A stretch of 64,000 nucleotides of DNA from Streptomyces sp. NRRL F-5122 (GTDB taxonomy: Bacteria; Actinomycetota; Actinomycetes; Streptomycetales; Streptomycetaceae), in assembly GCF_001507435.1 (NCBI RefSeq), contig NZ_LMWH01000172.1, positions 62,001 to 126,000 of the forward strand, given 5' to 3'. Within the stretch, counting starts at the first letter, position 1, and each line of letters begins with the position of its first letter. Under the pieces are notes generated by a model, which made no database searches, had not been told where the DNA came from, and saw only the letters and a list, made by a program, of their open reading frames with translations. The translations under genes were made by a program, and so were the position numbers. Positions 9,301 to 18,037 of the stretch are shown one piece after another.

Positions 9301-9491
9301 CTCTCGCCGAACGCTGCCGGCTGCTGCGCACCTTCCAGCCGACGATGTCCTCGGTGCGGGTGAAGCAGGCCCTGGCACACGCCGACGGGGCGGCCTACGA
9401 GGACGCCGTGTCCGCGTACGCCGCCCTCGGGCGCGAGGAGTTGAGGACCGAGGCGCTGAGACTGCTCGACGCCGTCGAGACCGCCGGGTGA
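6369..9491 (+). CDS. AfsR/SARP-type STAND transcriptional regulator
   Basis: 1040 residues from GTG 6369. The N-terminus (about 1-100) is an OmpR-like winged helix, with ENPTKALQVLVSRAR-type BTAD lead. A bacterial transcriptional activation domain runs to about 250, ending DLGTDPGPALRSVHQELL. An NB-ARC-like NTPase follows, with Walker A GAGGLGKT at 278-285, LLVLDNCEQ as Walker B and TTSRAPLG as sensor. The C-terminal ~500 residues are helical repeats. Such proteins activate secondary-metabolite or export genes in response to a signal sensed by the repeat region. It converges, with an 18-nt gap, on a DrrAB-like exporter and may control it, though that is inference. The start lacks a ribosome binding site and is probably leaderless. 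Confidence 0.88.
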   Translation: MTTELTFLARVSHRGREISGPRLRGLLALLADEPRAGCSSTRLVDGLWPDEQPANPTKALQVLVSRARSQLGADVIAATATGYRLTLDAEAVDTSAVLLAATRAARAARDGDHGAALAHAEAGLLHWDGPPGDDGPDDPVSALRAARATTYTALVRTRALALARLGRHADAVEPLTAFASAHPRDEEILAELLRSEAAGAGPAAALTRYDSYRRALRDDLGTDPGPALRSVHQELLRDEAPSVRRGIPHEPNPLLGRADDIAAMSGLLRTSRVVSIVGAGGLGKTRLAQAVGREAEQKAVHFVPLAGVTRDEDVLAEVAAALGVGEVLHPDLLGGIAGALGAGPALLVLDNCEQVVRGAAELVRGLVALTRDLRVLTTSRAPLGLSSEAVHLLPELSLATTVELFGQRARAARPGVELPSGPVEELCRRLDGLPLAAELAAARVRVLSVPEIVRRLDDRFALLRGGARDAPERHRTLLAVVDWSWHLLDGTGQRALRALSVFPDGFTAEAAEHLVGGAEVLEDLVDQSLLKVVDTPIGARFRMLETVRQFSTDRRAEAGEAEQVTRQFLSWAREFGLARHTSVSDADSFLDLDPVRAEQDNLLHALRLALARADAPTVVACAAVLAGLWNIEPRYTRVAALIQETGHLLSHFRPGPALVEATRTAAALFAADLFLLQGESTPALRFVTVLRRLPPAPPDTVPRAVAAVLADVPAVLVPDRGTSSHTAPQAAAVAETVTGYVLEARGDIEGALAAADRMLEAVGDGSRLVVRLLAHSRVSELSLKLEQGERARHHLRVALHLQERLLGPGPEEIGIRWGLVMASLLLGEVDEAEYWLQLSMSPDTDDTYGLATFQSGVRAEILLARGETEAGLRMWRRAAEPSPVAQRPFPDTEPPGLEAWTLEALGVAVVAHAQHGRLDRVAHLVGELRPKLRRLLSGPAVDRPAYAAHLAICGVLLLAFAHVQLDRGAPAQAARSIALAERCRLLRTFQPTMSSVRVKQALAHADGAAYEDAVSAYAALGREELRTEALRLLDAVETAG

Positions 9492-9509
9492 CCGCGCCGC
9501 CGAGCCTGC

Positions 9510-10282
9510 TCACCCCTTGTCGTAGGCCGACCGGGCCCGGATGTAGCCGAGGACGGTGAGCCCGAGGCACCACGCGACCGCGATCAGCGCGCTGTTGCCG
9601 ATCTCCGTGCCCATCAGCAGGCCGCGCAGGGTCTCGGTGACCGGGGTGAACGGCTGGTACTCGGCGAACCAGCGCACCGCCGTCGGCATCGAGTCCGTCG
9701 GGACGATCGCGCTGCCGAGGAAGGGCAGGAAGGTGAGCGGTGTGGGTGCGTTGCTCGCCGCCTCCACGGTCCTGGCACGCAGCCCCATGTCGGCCGCCAG
9801 CCAGGTCAGGGCCAGGACGACCAGGGTCAGCAGACCGGCGGTGGCCAGCCACTCCAGGGGCGTGGCGTTCGGCCGGAACCCGGTGAGCAGGGCGGCGCCG
9901 ACGACCAGGACGACGCTGAACAGGGTCTGGACGACACCTCCGAGCACGTGGCCGTTCAGTACGGCCGCGCGGGAGATCGACAGGGTGCGGAACCGGTTGA
10001 CGATGCCCTCGGTCATGTCCGAGCAGACGGACACCGCGACCGAGACCGAGCCGTAGGTGGTGGCCATGAGGATGATGCCGGGCGCCACGTAGTCGACGTA
10101 GTGGCCCTCGGCACCGGGGCCGACGCCGGAGCCGAGCGCGTTGCCGAAGACGTAGACGAACAGCAGCAGCATGACGACGGGGATCGCGACGACAGGGATC
10201 GTCATGGACGGGTAGCGCAGGGCGTGCCTGAGGTTGCGGCGCAGCATGGTCGCCGAGTCGGCGACGGCGTAGGAGAGGGTGC

Positions 10283-10286
<4 letters not shown>
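9510..10286 (-). CDS. ABC-2 type transporter permease (DrrB-like)
   Basis: 258 residues with about six hydrophobic segments, including the MTIPVVAIPVVMLLLFVYVFG and ILMATTYGSVSVAVSV stretches typical of ABC-2 permeases of the daunorubicin-resistance DrrB type. The conserved GIVNRFRTLSISRAAVL loop is present. It overlaps the ATPase gene by 4 nt (ATGA type), so the two are translated together. Expected role: export of a hydrophobic compound. Substrate unknown. Confidence 0.87.
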
Positions 10287-11260
<974 letters not shown>

Positions 11261-11382
11261 GGAGCAGAGCGTGCGGGCGGCCGCCTTCGGCGCGGTTTCA
11301 CGGCGGTTTCACCGGCCGGGAACGGCCGTTCCGTGAGGAATCCGGGGGGCCTACGCGATCCGGACCCTGGGACGATGCGGCC

Positions 11383-12132
11383 ATGGATCCCGACCCTGCG
11401 CACATGCTCACGGCGGCCGTCGACGGGGCGCGCCGCCTGGTCCTGGAGCGCCGGCCGCAGGCCGTCGCCGCCGTGCTCGGTGGCTCGACGGCCGGCGGCC
11501 GGGCGAGCGCGACGAGCGACCTCGACATCGCCGTGCTGCTCGCGGACGGAGACGTCTCACACCGCGAGACGCTCCGCCACGAGGGGCGTCTCGCGGAGGT
11601 GTTCGCCCACACCCGTGCGGGCCTCGCGGAGATCTTCGCGGCGGACCGGGCAAGCCGTCGGGGGACGATGCAGTTCGTCTACGCGGAGTCGGTCCTGCTG
11701 CACGATCCGCACGGGCACGCCGCCGCACTGCGGGCCGAGGCGTGCGCCCAGCTGGAGGCGGGTCCCGATCCGCTGACCGCAGAGGAACGCGACGACGCGC
11801 GCTACCGGCTCACCGATCTGCTGGACGATCTGGCGGATCTCGACAACCGCCATGAGCAACTGGCCGTCGCCGAGCAGGTGCTGAGCACTGCGGCCGGACT
11901 GCTTGCGGGCCATCGCCGCGCCTGGAGCGGTGGCGGGAAGTGGCTCCCGCGCCGTCTGACGGCCGCCGATCCCGTGCTGGGCGGTGCCCTGCTCGAAGCC
12001 CGGCTCACCGTCGCCGAACACGCGGATCCGGCCCCCCTGACGGCGGCGGCGTACGAGGTCCTCGCTCTGGTGGGCGGGCCCTTGCGGGAGGGGTACCACC
12101 GGACGTGGCACGGCGGGGAGAAGCGGGGCTGA
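11383..12132 (+). CDS. Nucleotidyltransferase-domain protein
   Basis: 249 residues from ATG 11383. The pol-beta-type nucleotidyltransferase core is visible as GGSTAGGRASATSDLDIAVLL: the GS pair followed by DxD metal ligands. A helical C-terminal domain follows. Such stand-alone enzymes adenylylate small molecules, tRNA or proteins; no specificity can be given. An earlier in-frame ATG at 11245 would overlap the divergent DrrA start and adds non-conserved sequence, so it was rejected. No HEPN partner gene is adjacent. Confidence 0.78.
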   Translation: MDPDPAHMLTAAVDGARRLVLERRPQAVAAVLGGSTAGGRASATSDLDIAVLLADGDVSHRETLRHEGRLAEVFAHTRAGLAEIFAADRASRRGTMQFVYAESVLLHDPHGHAAALRAEACAQLEAGPDPLTAEERDDARYRLTDLLDDLADLDNRHEQLAVAEQVLSTAAGLLAGHRRAWSGGGKWLPRRLTAADPVLGGALLEARLTVAEHADPAPLTAAAYEVLALVGGPLREGYHRTWHGGEKRG

Positions 12133-12156
12133 GGCGGGCCCGACGGGAACGCGAAA

Positions 12157-12182
12157 GGCCCGGCCGACGAATCGGCCGGGCC
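12157..12182 (-). terminator. Terminator of sodN (and possibly of the convergent nucleotidyltransferase)
   Basis: Perfect 11-bp arms GGCCCGGCCGA (12157-12167) and TCGGCCGGGCC (12172-12182) with a CGAA tetraloop. Read in the sodN direction it is followed by TTTCGC, giving a short U-run. It lies between two convergent genes. Confidence 0.85.
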
Positions 12183-12248
12183 CCTCGAACGCACCGCGGA
12201 CCTGCGAGGGTGCACCGCCCGCCGGTCTTCGGTCAGAAGGACCGGTCA
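12157..12248 (-). ncRNA. Candidate s-SodF-type small RNA from the sodN 3' UTR
   Basis: In S. coelicolor the sodN mRNA 3' UTR is processed to a ~90-nt RNA (s-SodF) that pairs with sodF mRNA and silences the iron enzyme when nickel is available. Here the segment from the sodN stop codon to the end of its terminator hairpin is 92 nt, matching that size and layout. The assignment rests on position, length and terminator only. The complementary sodF leader is outside the window. Confidence 0.55.
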
Positions 12249-12644
12249 TCAGGCCTTCTTGGTCTCCCAGAAGATCTTGTCGATCTGGGCGATGTAGTCC
12301 AGCGCCTTCTGGCCGGTCGCCGGGTCCTTCGACGCCTTGGCGGCCGAGAGGGCCTTCAGGGTGTCGTTGACCAGCTGGTGCAGCTCCGGGTACTTCTCGA
12401 AGTGCGGGGCTTTGAAGTAGTCGCTCCACAGCACCGAAACGTGGTGCTTGGCGAGCTCGGCGCGCTGCTCCTTGATGACGGTGGCGCGAGCCTGGAAGTG
12501 CGGGTCGTCGTTGGCGGCCATCTTTTCCTGTACGGCCTTCACCGACTCCGCCTCGATGCGAGCCTGGGCCGGGTCGTAGACGCCACAGGGCAGGTCGCAG
12601 TGGGCGCTGACCTTGACCGTGGGGGCAAACAGGCGGGAGAGCAT
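12249..12644 (-). CDS. sodN: Nickel superoxide dismutase
   Basis: 131 residues. A 14-residue prosequence (MLSRLFAPTVKVSA) precedes mature HCDLPCGVY. After cleavage His15 becomes the N-terminal nickel ligand along with Cys16 and Cys20, and Tyr23 shapes the active site. The mature length of 117 residues is exactly typical. The enzyme disproportionates superoxide in the cytoplasm as a hexamer of four-helix bundles. GGAAGGA lies 7 nt before the ATG. It is divergent from sodX, whose product is expected to remove the prosequence. In streptomycetes sodN is favoured and sodF shut down by nickel through Nur; no Nur site is asserted here. Confidence 0.97.
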   Translation of the reverse strand: MLSRLFAPTVKVSAHCDLPCGVYDPAQARIEAESVKAVQEKMAANDDPHFQARATVIKEQRAELAKHHVSVLWSDYFKAPHFEKYPELHQLVNDTLKALSAAKASKDPATGQKALDYIAQIDKIFWETKKA

Positions 12645-12789
12645 GAAGCTGTCCTTCCTCGTGATCGTCTTCTCAGGTGGGACATTACTCCGTAGGGGAC
12701 GGCTTTTCGCGAGTGCCCCCGTGGGCTTACGTCAAAAGTCCGGGGTCAGACTGGGACTGGTGGAGGATCGGACCGGGGAGGTGCCGGTG

Positions 12790-13224
12790 ATGCCGGAGCT
12801 GTCGCAGGAGATCGAGCGCACGAGGACCTTGCTGCCGTTCGGGGTGGCCGAGGTGACGGGACCGTCCATGGTGCCCACGCTGCATCACGGGGACCGGCTC
12901 CTCGTCCAGTACGGAGCACGCGTCCGGCCGGGTGACGTGATCGTCCTGCGGCATCCCTTCCAGCAGGACCTGCTGGTCGTCAAGCGCGCGGCACAGCTTC
13001 GCGAGGGCGGCTGGTGGGTGCTCGGGGACAATCCGTACGCGGGCGGGGACAGCACCGACTACGGCGCCGTTCCCGAGGAACTCGTCCTCGGGAAGGTGCG
13101 ACTGCGGTACCGGCCGCTCAAGGCGGGTCAGCGCTCGCTCTTCGCGCTGGCGCGCTGGGCGCTCTCCGCGGCCCGCCCGGTGCTCTCGGACCGGTCGGCC
13201 TCCAGGCGCTTCCGGGCGCGGTAG
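12790..13224 (+). CDS. sodX: Nickel-type superoxide dismutase maturation protease
   Basis: 144 residues, a small S24/S26 signal-peptidase-like protease. The Ser/Lys dyad is Ser26 (VTGPSMVPT) and Lys65 (DLLVVKRAA), followed by the WWVLGDNPYAGGDSTDYG box. It is thought to cut the SodN prosequence so His1 can bind nickel. ATG 12790 is chosen for GGGAGG 8 nt upstream and because family members start MPEL. Frame sequence upstream of it is not conserved-looking. The last 97 nt overlap the convergent CGNR gene. Confidence 0.92.
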   Translation: MPELSQEIERTRTLLPFGVAEVTGPSMVPTLHHGDRLLVQYGARVRPGDVIVLRHPFQQDLLVVKRAAQLREGGWWVLGDNPYAGGDSTDYGAVPEELVLGKVRLRYRPLKAGQRSLFALARWALSAARPVLSDRSASRRFRAR

Positions 13225-13757
13225 GCGGCCACGTTCGCGCGCGTGGCACAGCGGTCCGAGCAGTATCGCCGGGAGCGGTTCGTCGAGGTGTCGAGGTACG
13301 CGTTGCGGCAGGGGGCCGCCTCGCACAGGCCCAGGCGGTCCACGCCGTACGCGGTGAGGTGGAAGGCGAGCCCCATCGCGGCGATCGCCGCATAGCCCGC
13401 GGTGGCGTTCGACGGGTGGTCCGCGAGGTGCATGTGCCACAGCGGGCGGCCGTCGTCGTCCCGGTAGTCGTGCCCGGAGATCTGCGGGCTCACCGGGAAC
13501 TCCAGGAGCAGCGAGTTCAGCAGGTCCACGGCGAGTGTCTCGTCGCCGGAGTCCGCCGCCTCGAAGACCGCGCGGAGCCGGGCCCTGACCGAGCGGAACC
13601 GGGTCACGTCCGCGTCGGTGGCGCGGCGGGCCGCCGACTGGTTGACCCCGAAGAGGTCGCGAACGGCATCCACCGAGGTGAGCGAGTCCTTGCCCCGGGC
13701 CGGCTCCTCGCTGTTCACGAGACGTACGGCGTAGTCCGAGTAATAGGCCAGTTCCAC
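13128..13757 (-). CDS. CGNR zinc-finger protein with ABATE domain
   Basis: 209 residues. The N-terminal ~150 residues form the ABATE-type domain (YSDYAVRLVNSEEP...), and the CGNR zinc finger is CEAAPCRNAYLDTSTNRSRRYCSDRCATRANVAAYRARKR near 145-183. Four cysteines bind zinc, and the motif is proposed to bind DNA, giving a stress-linked transcription factor role. The C-terminal Ser/Ala/Arg tail beyond the finger overlaps the end of sodX on the opposite strand by 97 nt. Confidence 0.85.
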   Translation of the reverse strand: MELAYYSDYAVRLVNSEEPARGKDSLTSVDAVRDLFGVNQSAARRATDADVTRFRSVRARLRAVFEAADSGDETLAVDLLNSLLLEFPVSPQISGHDYRDDDGRPLWHMHLADHPSNATAGYAAIAAMGLAFHLTAYGVDRLGLCEAAPCRNAYLDTSTNRSRRYCSDRCATRANVAAYRARKRLEADRSESTGRAAESAQRASAKSER

Positions 13758-13856
13758 TTGTAGTCCTTACGGAGGCGCTCTATGGTCGTGGGGCGGTCGG
13801 GTAACAGCTGATCGTGCTTCCAGGGTATTACGTGGCGGACGTGGTGGAGGGCGACG

Positions 13857-14621
13857 ATGGCGGACACGGGGACGACGGCGACCGACTGGCGGGCCTGGCA
13901 GCAGAGCTGGGACCGCCAGCAGGAGTGGTACATGCCCGACCGTGAGGAACGCTTCCGGATCATGCTCGACATGGTGGAGGCGTTCGTCGGCACCGAGCCC
14001 CGTGTGCTCGACCTCGCGTGCGGCACGGGCACCATCACCGCCCGGCTGCTCGCCCGGTTCCCCGGGGCCACCAGTACCGGGGTGGACCTCGACCCCGCGC
14101 TGCTCGCCATCGCCCGCGGCACCTTCGAGGGGGACGACCGCGTCACCTTCGTCGAGGCCGACCTCAAGGACCCCGCCTGGCCTACGCTGCTGCCGCACGG
14201 TGCGTACGACGCGGTCCTCACCGCCACGGCCCTCCACTGGCTGCGCACCGGCCCCCTCGAGGCCCTCTACGGTCAGGTGGCGGAACTCGTCCGCTACGGC
14301 GGCGTCTTCATGAACGCCGACCACATGATCGACGACACCACCCCCCGTATCAACGCGGCCGAGCGGACCCAGCGGCACGCCCGCATGGACCGGGCCATGC
14401 GGGAGGGAGCCCTCGACTGGGCGGAGTGGTGGCAACTGGCCGCGAAGGACCCCGCCCTGGCCGCGCCGACCGCGCGCCGCTTCGAGATCTACGGCGCCCA
14501 CGCCGACGGAGAGATGCCCTCCGCCGCCTGGCACGCGCGCGTGCTGCGGGAGAAGGGCTTCGCCGAGGCGCGCCCGGTGTGGCGCTCGCCGTCGGACACC
14601 CTGCTGCTCGCGCTGAAGTAG
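13857..14621 (+). CDS. Class I SAM-dependent methyltransferase
   Basis: 254 residues. The SAM-binding motif I is [11 protein letters not shown] near residue 43-53, with the acidic end of strand 2 at GVDLDPALL and motif IV at [13 protein letters not shown]. This places it in the methyltransferase_25-like group. The substrate is unknown. ATG 13857 follows GGAGGGCGAC. A 99-nt gap separates it from the divergent CGNR gene. Confidence 0.85.
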   Translation: MADTGTTATDWRAWQQSWDRQQEWYMPDREERFRIMLDMVEAFVGTEPRVLDLACGTGTITARLLARFPGATSTGVDLDPALLAIARGTFEGDDRVTFVEADLKDPAWPTLLPHGAYDAVLTATALHWLRTGPLEALYGQVAELVRYGGVFMNADHMIDDTTPRINAAERTQRHARMDRAMREGALDWAEWWQLAAKDPALAAPTARRFEIYGAHADGEMPSAAWHARVLREKGFAEARPVWRSPSDTLLLALK

Positions 14622-14733
14622 GTCCGGCGTGGCTCGCGCCGAGGTGGGCCGAGCGCGCAACCGGGCGGCGAGGTCGGGCGGTTCCCCGACCGCCGACTGG
14701 CCCGATCCCGTCGGTCACCGCCGCGCAACAGAG

Positions 14734-14770
14734 GTGGGCCCCCACGTCCGTCAAGGACGTGGGGGCCCAC
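14734..14770. terminator. Bidirectional terminator between methyltransferase and amino-acid ABC operon
   Basis: Perfect 16-bp arms at 14734-14749 and 14755-14770 with a 5-nt loop (GTCAA). It lies between convergent genes and ends 10 nt before the stop of the ABC ATPase gene. Confidence 0.9.
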
Positions 14771-14780
14771 TCCCGTTGCT

Positions 14781-15581
14781 CTACAGGACCTTCGACAGGA
14801 AGGACTTGGTCCGGTCGTGCTGCGGGTTCGTCAGCACGTCGCGGGGATGGCCCGCCTCGACCACCACACCGTCGTCCATGAAGACCAGCGAGTCGCCCAC
14901 CTCGCGGGCGAAGCCCATCTCGTGCGTGACGACGATCATCGTCATGCCGTCCTCGGCGAGGTCCCGCATCACGTCGAGCACCTCGCCGACGAGCTCCGGG
15001 TCGAGGGCCGAGGTCGGCTCGTCGAAGAGCATCAGCTTCGGCTCCATCGCCAGCGCGCGGGCGATGGCGACGCGCTGCTGCTGGCCGCCGGAGAGCTGGG
15101 CGGGGTAGTGCCCCTTGCGGTCCCCGAGGCCCACCCGGTCCAGCAGCCGCTCCGCGCGCTCCCGCGCCACGGCCTTGGACTCGCGCCTGACCTGGACCGG
15201 CGCTTCCATGACGTTCTCCAGCGCCGTCATGTGCGGGAACAGGTTGAAGCGCTGGAACACCATGCCGATGTTCCGCCGCTGGGCGGCGACCTCGCTCTCC
15301 TTGAGCTCGTAGAGCTTGTCGCCCCGCTGCCGGTAGCCGACCAGTTCATTGTCGACGTACAGCCGGCCCGCGCTGATCTTCTCCAGGTGGTTGATGCACC
15401 GCAGGAAAGTGGACTTGCCGGAGCCGGACGGGCCGATCAGGCAGAACACCTCACGCGGGTTCACCTCCAGGTCGATGCCCTTGAGGATGTGCGCAAGACC
15501 GAAGGACTTGTGCACCCCCTCGGCCCTGACCATCGGGTGGCCGGTCGTGCTCGGGGCGATGTCCTTGCCGAGACTGCTCAT
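14781..15581 (-). CDS. Polar amino-acid ABC transporter, ATP-binding protein
   Basis: 266 residues. Walker [10 protein letters not shown] at 50-58, signature [15 protein letters not shown], Walker [15 protein letters not shown] and switch VTHEM are all intact. Sequence style is that of GlnQ/GluA ATPases for glutamine, glutamate or related amino acids. ATG 15581 overlaps the permease stop by 4 nt (ATGA). Third gene of the SBP-permease-ATPase operon. Confidence 0.93.
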   Translation of the reverse strand: MSSLGKDIAPSTTGHPMVRAEGVHKSFGLAHILKGIDLEVNPREVFCLIGPSGSGKSTFLRCINHLEKISAGRLYVDNELVGYRQRGDKLYELKESEVAAQRRNIGMVFQRFNLFPHMTALENVMEAPVQVRRESKAVARERAERLLDRVGLGDRKGHYPAQLSGGQQQRVAIARALAMEPKLMLFDEPTSALDPELVGEVLDVMRDLAEDGMTMIVVTHEMGFAREVGDSLVFMDDGVVVEAGHPRDVLTNPQHDRTKSFLSKVL

Positions 15582-16507
15582 CGGGCCACCTCCGGGCGGC
15601 GGAACGAACCGAACAGGCGGAGGTTCTTCCTCAGGCGCTGCAGCGGTGTCGGCGGCAGGTTGCGCGACGAACCGCGGGCGTACCGGCGTTCGATGTAGTA
15701 CTGGGCGATGCTGAAGACCGTGGTGAGGATCAGGTACCAGATCGAGGCCACGAAGAACATCTCCACGACCGCGAGCGAGGTACTGGAGATGTCCTGGGCC
15801 CGTTTGATGAGCTCGTTGAACTGGACCGCGTAGGCCAGCGACGAGGTCTTCAGCATGTTGATGAACTCGTTGCCCGTCGGCGGCACGATCACCCGCATGG
15901 CCTGCGGGAGGACCACACGCCGCAGCGTCTTGCCCTGGGTCATGCCCAGAGCGTGCGACGCCTCCGTCTGCCCCTCGTCGACCGACTGGATGCCGGCCCG
16001 CACGATCTCGGACATGTAGGCGGCCTCGTTCAGGCCGAGGCCCAGCAGGGCCGCCAGGAACGGGGTCATCACCTGGTTCATCTCGTCCTTGTAGAACCCC
16101 AGGTTGAGGATGGGGAACACGAGCGAGATGTTGTACCAGAGCAGCAGCTGGACCAGGACCGGAGTGCCGCGGAAGAACCACACGTAGAACCAGGCCACGG
16201 TGCTGGTGACCGGGTTCGACGACATCCGCATCACCGCGAGGATCACGCCCAGGACGAGACCCAGCACCATGGCGAGCACGGAGATGTACAGCGTGTGCCA
16301 CACGCCGGACAGGATCGTCCCGTCGGTGAGGTAGTCCGGGATCACGCCATAGTTGATCTTGGCGTTGGAGAAGGCGATCCCGATCAGCACCAGGATGGCG
16401 ATGACCGCCGCACCCGCCACCCAGCGCCCGTAGTGGCGCACCGGGATGGCCTTGATCTGCTCCGGCGGCACCGTCGGCGCCGGAGTCTTGTCGACAGTGT
16501 CAGTCAC
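15578..16507 (-). CDS. Polar amino-acid ABC transporter, permease
   Basis: 309 residues, HisM/GlnP type. A cytoplasmic N-terminus precedes a first membrane segment at about 29-46 and four or five more. The EAA loop is [35 protein letters not shown] single permease gene suggests a homodimeric channel. It lies 29 nt downstream of the binding-protein gene. Confidence 0.92.
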   Translation of the reverse strand: MTDTVDKTPAPTVPPEQIKAIPVRHYGRWVAGAAVIAILVLIGIAFSNAKINYGVIPDYLTDGTILSGVWHTLYISVLAMVLGLVLGVILAVMRMSSNPVTSTVAWFYVWFFRGTPVLVQLLLWYNISLVFPILNLGFYKDEMNQVMTPFLAALLGLGLNEAAYMSEIVRAGIQSVDEGQTEASHALGMTQGKTLRRVVLPQAMRVIVPPTGNEFINMLKTSSLAYAVQFNELIKRAQDISSTSLAVVEMFFVASIWYLILTTVFSIAQYYIERRYARGSSRNLPPTPLQRLRKNLRLFGSFRRPEVAR

Positions 16508-16536
16508 GGTGACTGCCCTTCAGTGTTGCGTGACGC

Positions 16537-17499
16537 TCAGGAGCCGCCGTTGATCTTTGCCTCGGTCACCGCACCGTCCGTGACGTTCCACTTCTCGAGG
16601 ATCTTCTGGTACTCGCCGTCCTTGATGATCGCGGCCATGGCCGCCTGGAGCGCGTCGCGCAGCTGAGTGCTCTCCTTGCTGACGCCGATGCCGTAGGGGC
16701 CGGCCTCGATCTGCTCGCCGACGACCTCGAAGTCGTTGCCGCCGCCGGAGGTCTTCGCGTTGTACGCCGCGACGGGGAAGTCGTTCAGGTCGGCGACGGA
16801 CGCACCCTGCTTGAGACGGAGCAGCGCCTCGGGGTCGGTGTCGAAGGTCTGCAGCTTGATGGCCGGCTTGCCGTCCTTCGTACACTTCGTGCTCTGCGCC
16901 TTGGCGATGCCCTCCGACGTGGTGCCCTGCTGGAGGGCCACGACCTTGCCGCAGAGGTCGTCCAGGGACTTGATGCCCTTCGGGTTGCCCTTCTGGACCA
17001 GGATCGAGGTGCCCGCGGTGAAGTAGTCGACGAAGTCGATGCCGTTGCCGACCTTCTTGCCGGTGTCCGAGTCGATTCCGTTCTGGCGGTCCTTGGTGTC
17101 GTTCATCGCGGACATCACCACGTTGAACCGCTTGGCCTGCAGGCCCACGATGAGCTGGGCGAACTTGCCGTTCTGGAACTCGAACTTCACACCCAGCTGC
17201 TTGCCGAGCGCGTCCGCGATGTCGGGGTCGATGCCGACGGCCTTGCCGCCCTCCATGTACTCGACCGGCGGATACGCGATGTCGGAGCCCACCTTGATGA
17301 CGCCCGCGTCCTTGATGTCCTTCGGGAGCTTGGCGGCGAGCGGCGCCGAGGACGTGCCTGCGCTGGAGCTGCTGTCGCTCTTCTTGTCCGTCTGGTCACC
17401 GCAGCCGGCGACCAGCAGGGTGCCCGCGACCGCGAGGGCGCCGACCGCGGCTATCCGCGAGCGCGTGGCGGTCGTACGACGGGTCGAGCTTGCGGTCAT
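16537..17499 (-). CDS. Amino-acid ABC transporter substrate-binding lipoprotein
   Basis: 320 residues. A twin-basic N-terminus and hydrophobic stretch end in lipobox LVAGC (Cys33). A Ser-rich linker follows, then a type II periplasmic-binding fold (GVIKVGSDIAYPPVEYMEGGKAVGIDPDIADALGKQLG). It captures a polar amino acid for the adjacent permease. ATG 17499 has GGAGGAA 6 nt upstream. A longer frame reaching 17808 is open but lacks a signal peptide and was rejected. Confidence 0.93.
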   Translation of the reverse strand: MTASSTRRTTATRSRIAAVGALAVAGTLLVAGCGDQTDKKSDSSSSAGTSSAPLAAKLPKDIKDAGVIKVGSDIAYPPVEYMEGGKAVGIDPDIADALGKQLGVKFEFQNGKFAQLIVGLQAKRFNVVMSAMNDTKDRQNGIDSDTGKKVGNGIDFVDYFTAGTSILVQKGNPKGIKSLDDLCGKVVALQQGTTSEGIAKAQSTKCTKDGKPAIKLQTFDTDPEALLRLKQGASVADLNDFPVAAYNAKTSGGGNDFEVVGEQIEAGPYGIGVSKESTQLRDALQAAMAAIIKDGEYQKILEKWNVTDGAVTEAKINGGS

Positions 17500-18037
17500 G
17501 GTGGCTTCCTCCGGCGAGATGGGTTGTGCCGATGGGTCGACGAGAACACACACCTTTGGGTGTCGCGACCTCGCGTGATTGAGGCATCTTGCCATTCGGT
17601 CTCGCGTATTCAGGGGACTCGCCATGTCAAAATCGGATAACGGGTGAACCCCAGACCGTCGCGAACGGCCGATCACGGCCGGACCTCGTCCGGGAATCCC
17701 TCCTTCCGACCGGAAGATCTTCGGCGCGACCCGGGTTGAGGTTGATCGCACCTCTGCGTGTGCGATCTTGAGGAGGCGTTTTACGAACTTGTCCACATAT
17801 TCCGGCATGAGTCATCTCACCGGCGTGTGACCTTGGTGGTACGGACTCGTCCGGGACACCGTGCGTCCGGTAAGAAGGTTCACTACACCCCTCATCCGGG
17901 GCTCAGGGCGCGTGTGCGGCGCGCTCGTCGCGTGTGCACCCGTACGCATCAGCTCACCTGGGTCGCACGCGGTCCCGCCCACCCCTCAATCAGGAGTGGT
18001 CACCCTCACACCATGAACATCTAAGGGGTACGACACA
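17500..18037. other. 538-bp divergent promoter region (binding protein / malic enzyme)
   Basis: No coding sequence is supported. The part nearest the binding-protein gene contains the imperfect palindrome ACACCTTTGGGTGT at 17550-17563 in its presumed 5' leader. A less GC-rich patch at 17575-17645 probably holds a promoter. AAGGGG 9 nt before GTG 18038 is the malic enzyme ribosome binding site. The length suggests regulation on both sides. Confidence 0.4.

Noticed and set aside
6324..9380. Long open frame antisense to the AfsR-like gene
   Set aside because: High GC at third positions keeps antisense frames open. The sequence is Gly/Gln/Glu/Arg-rich with no known motif.
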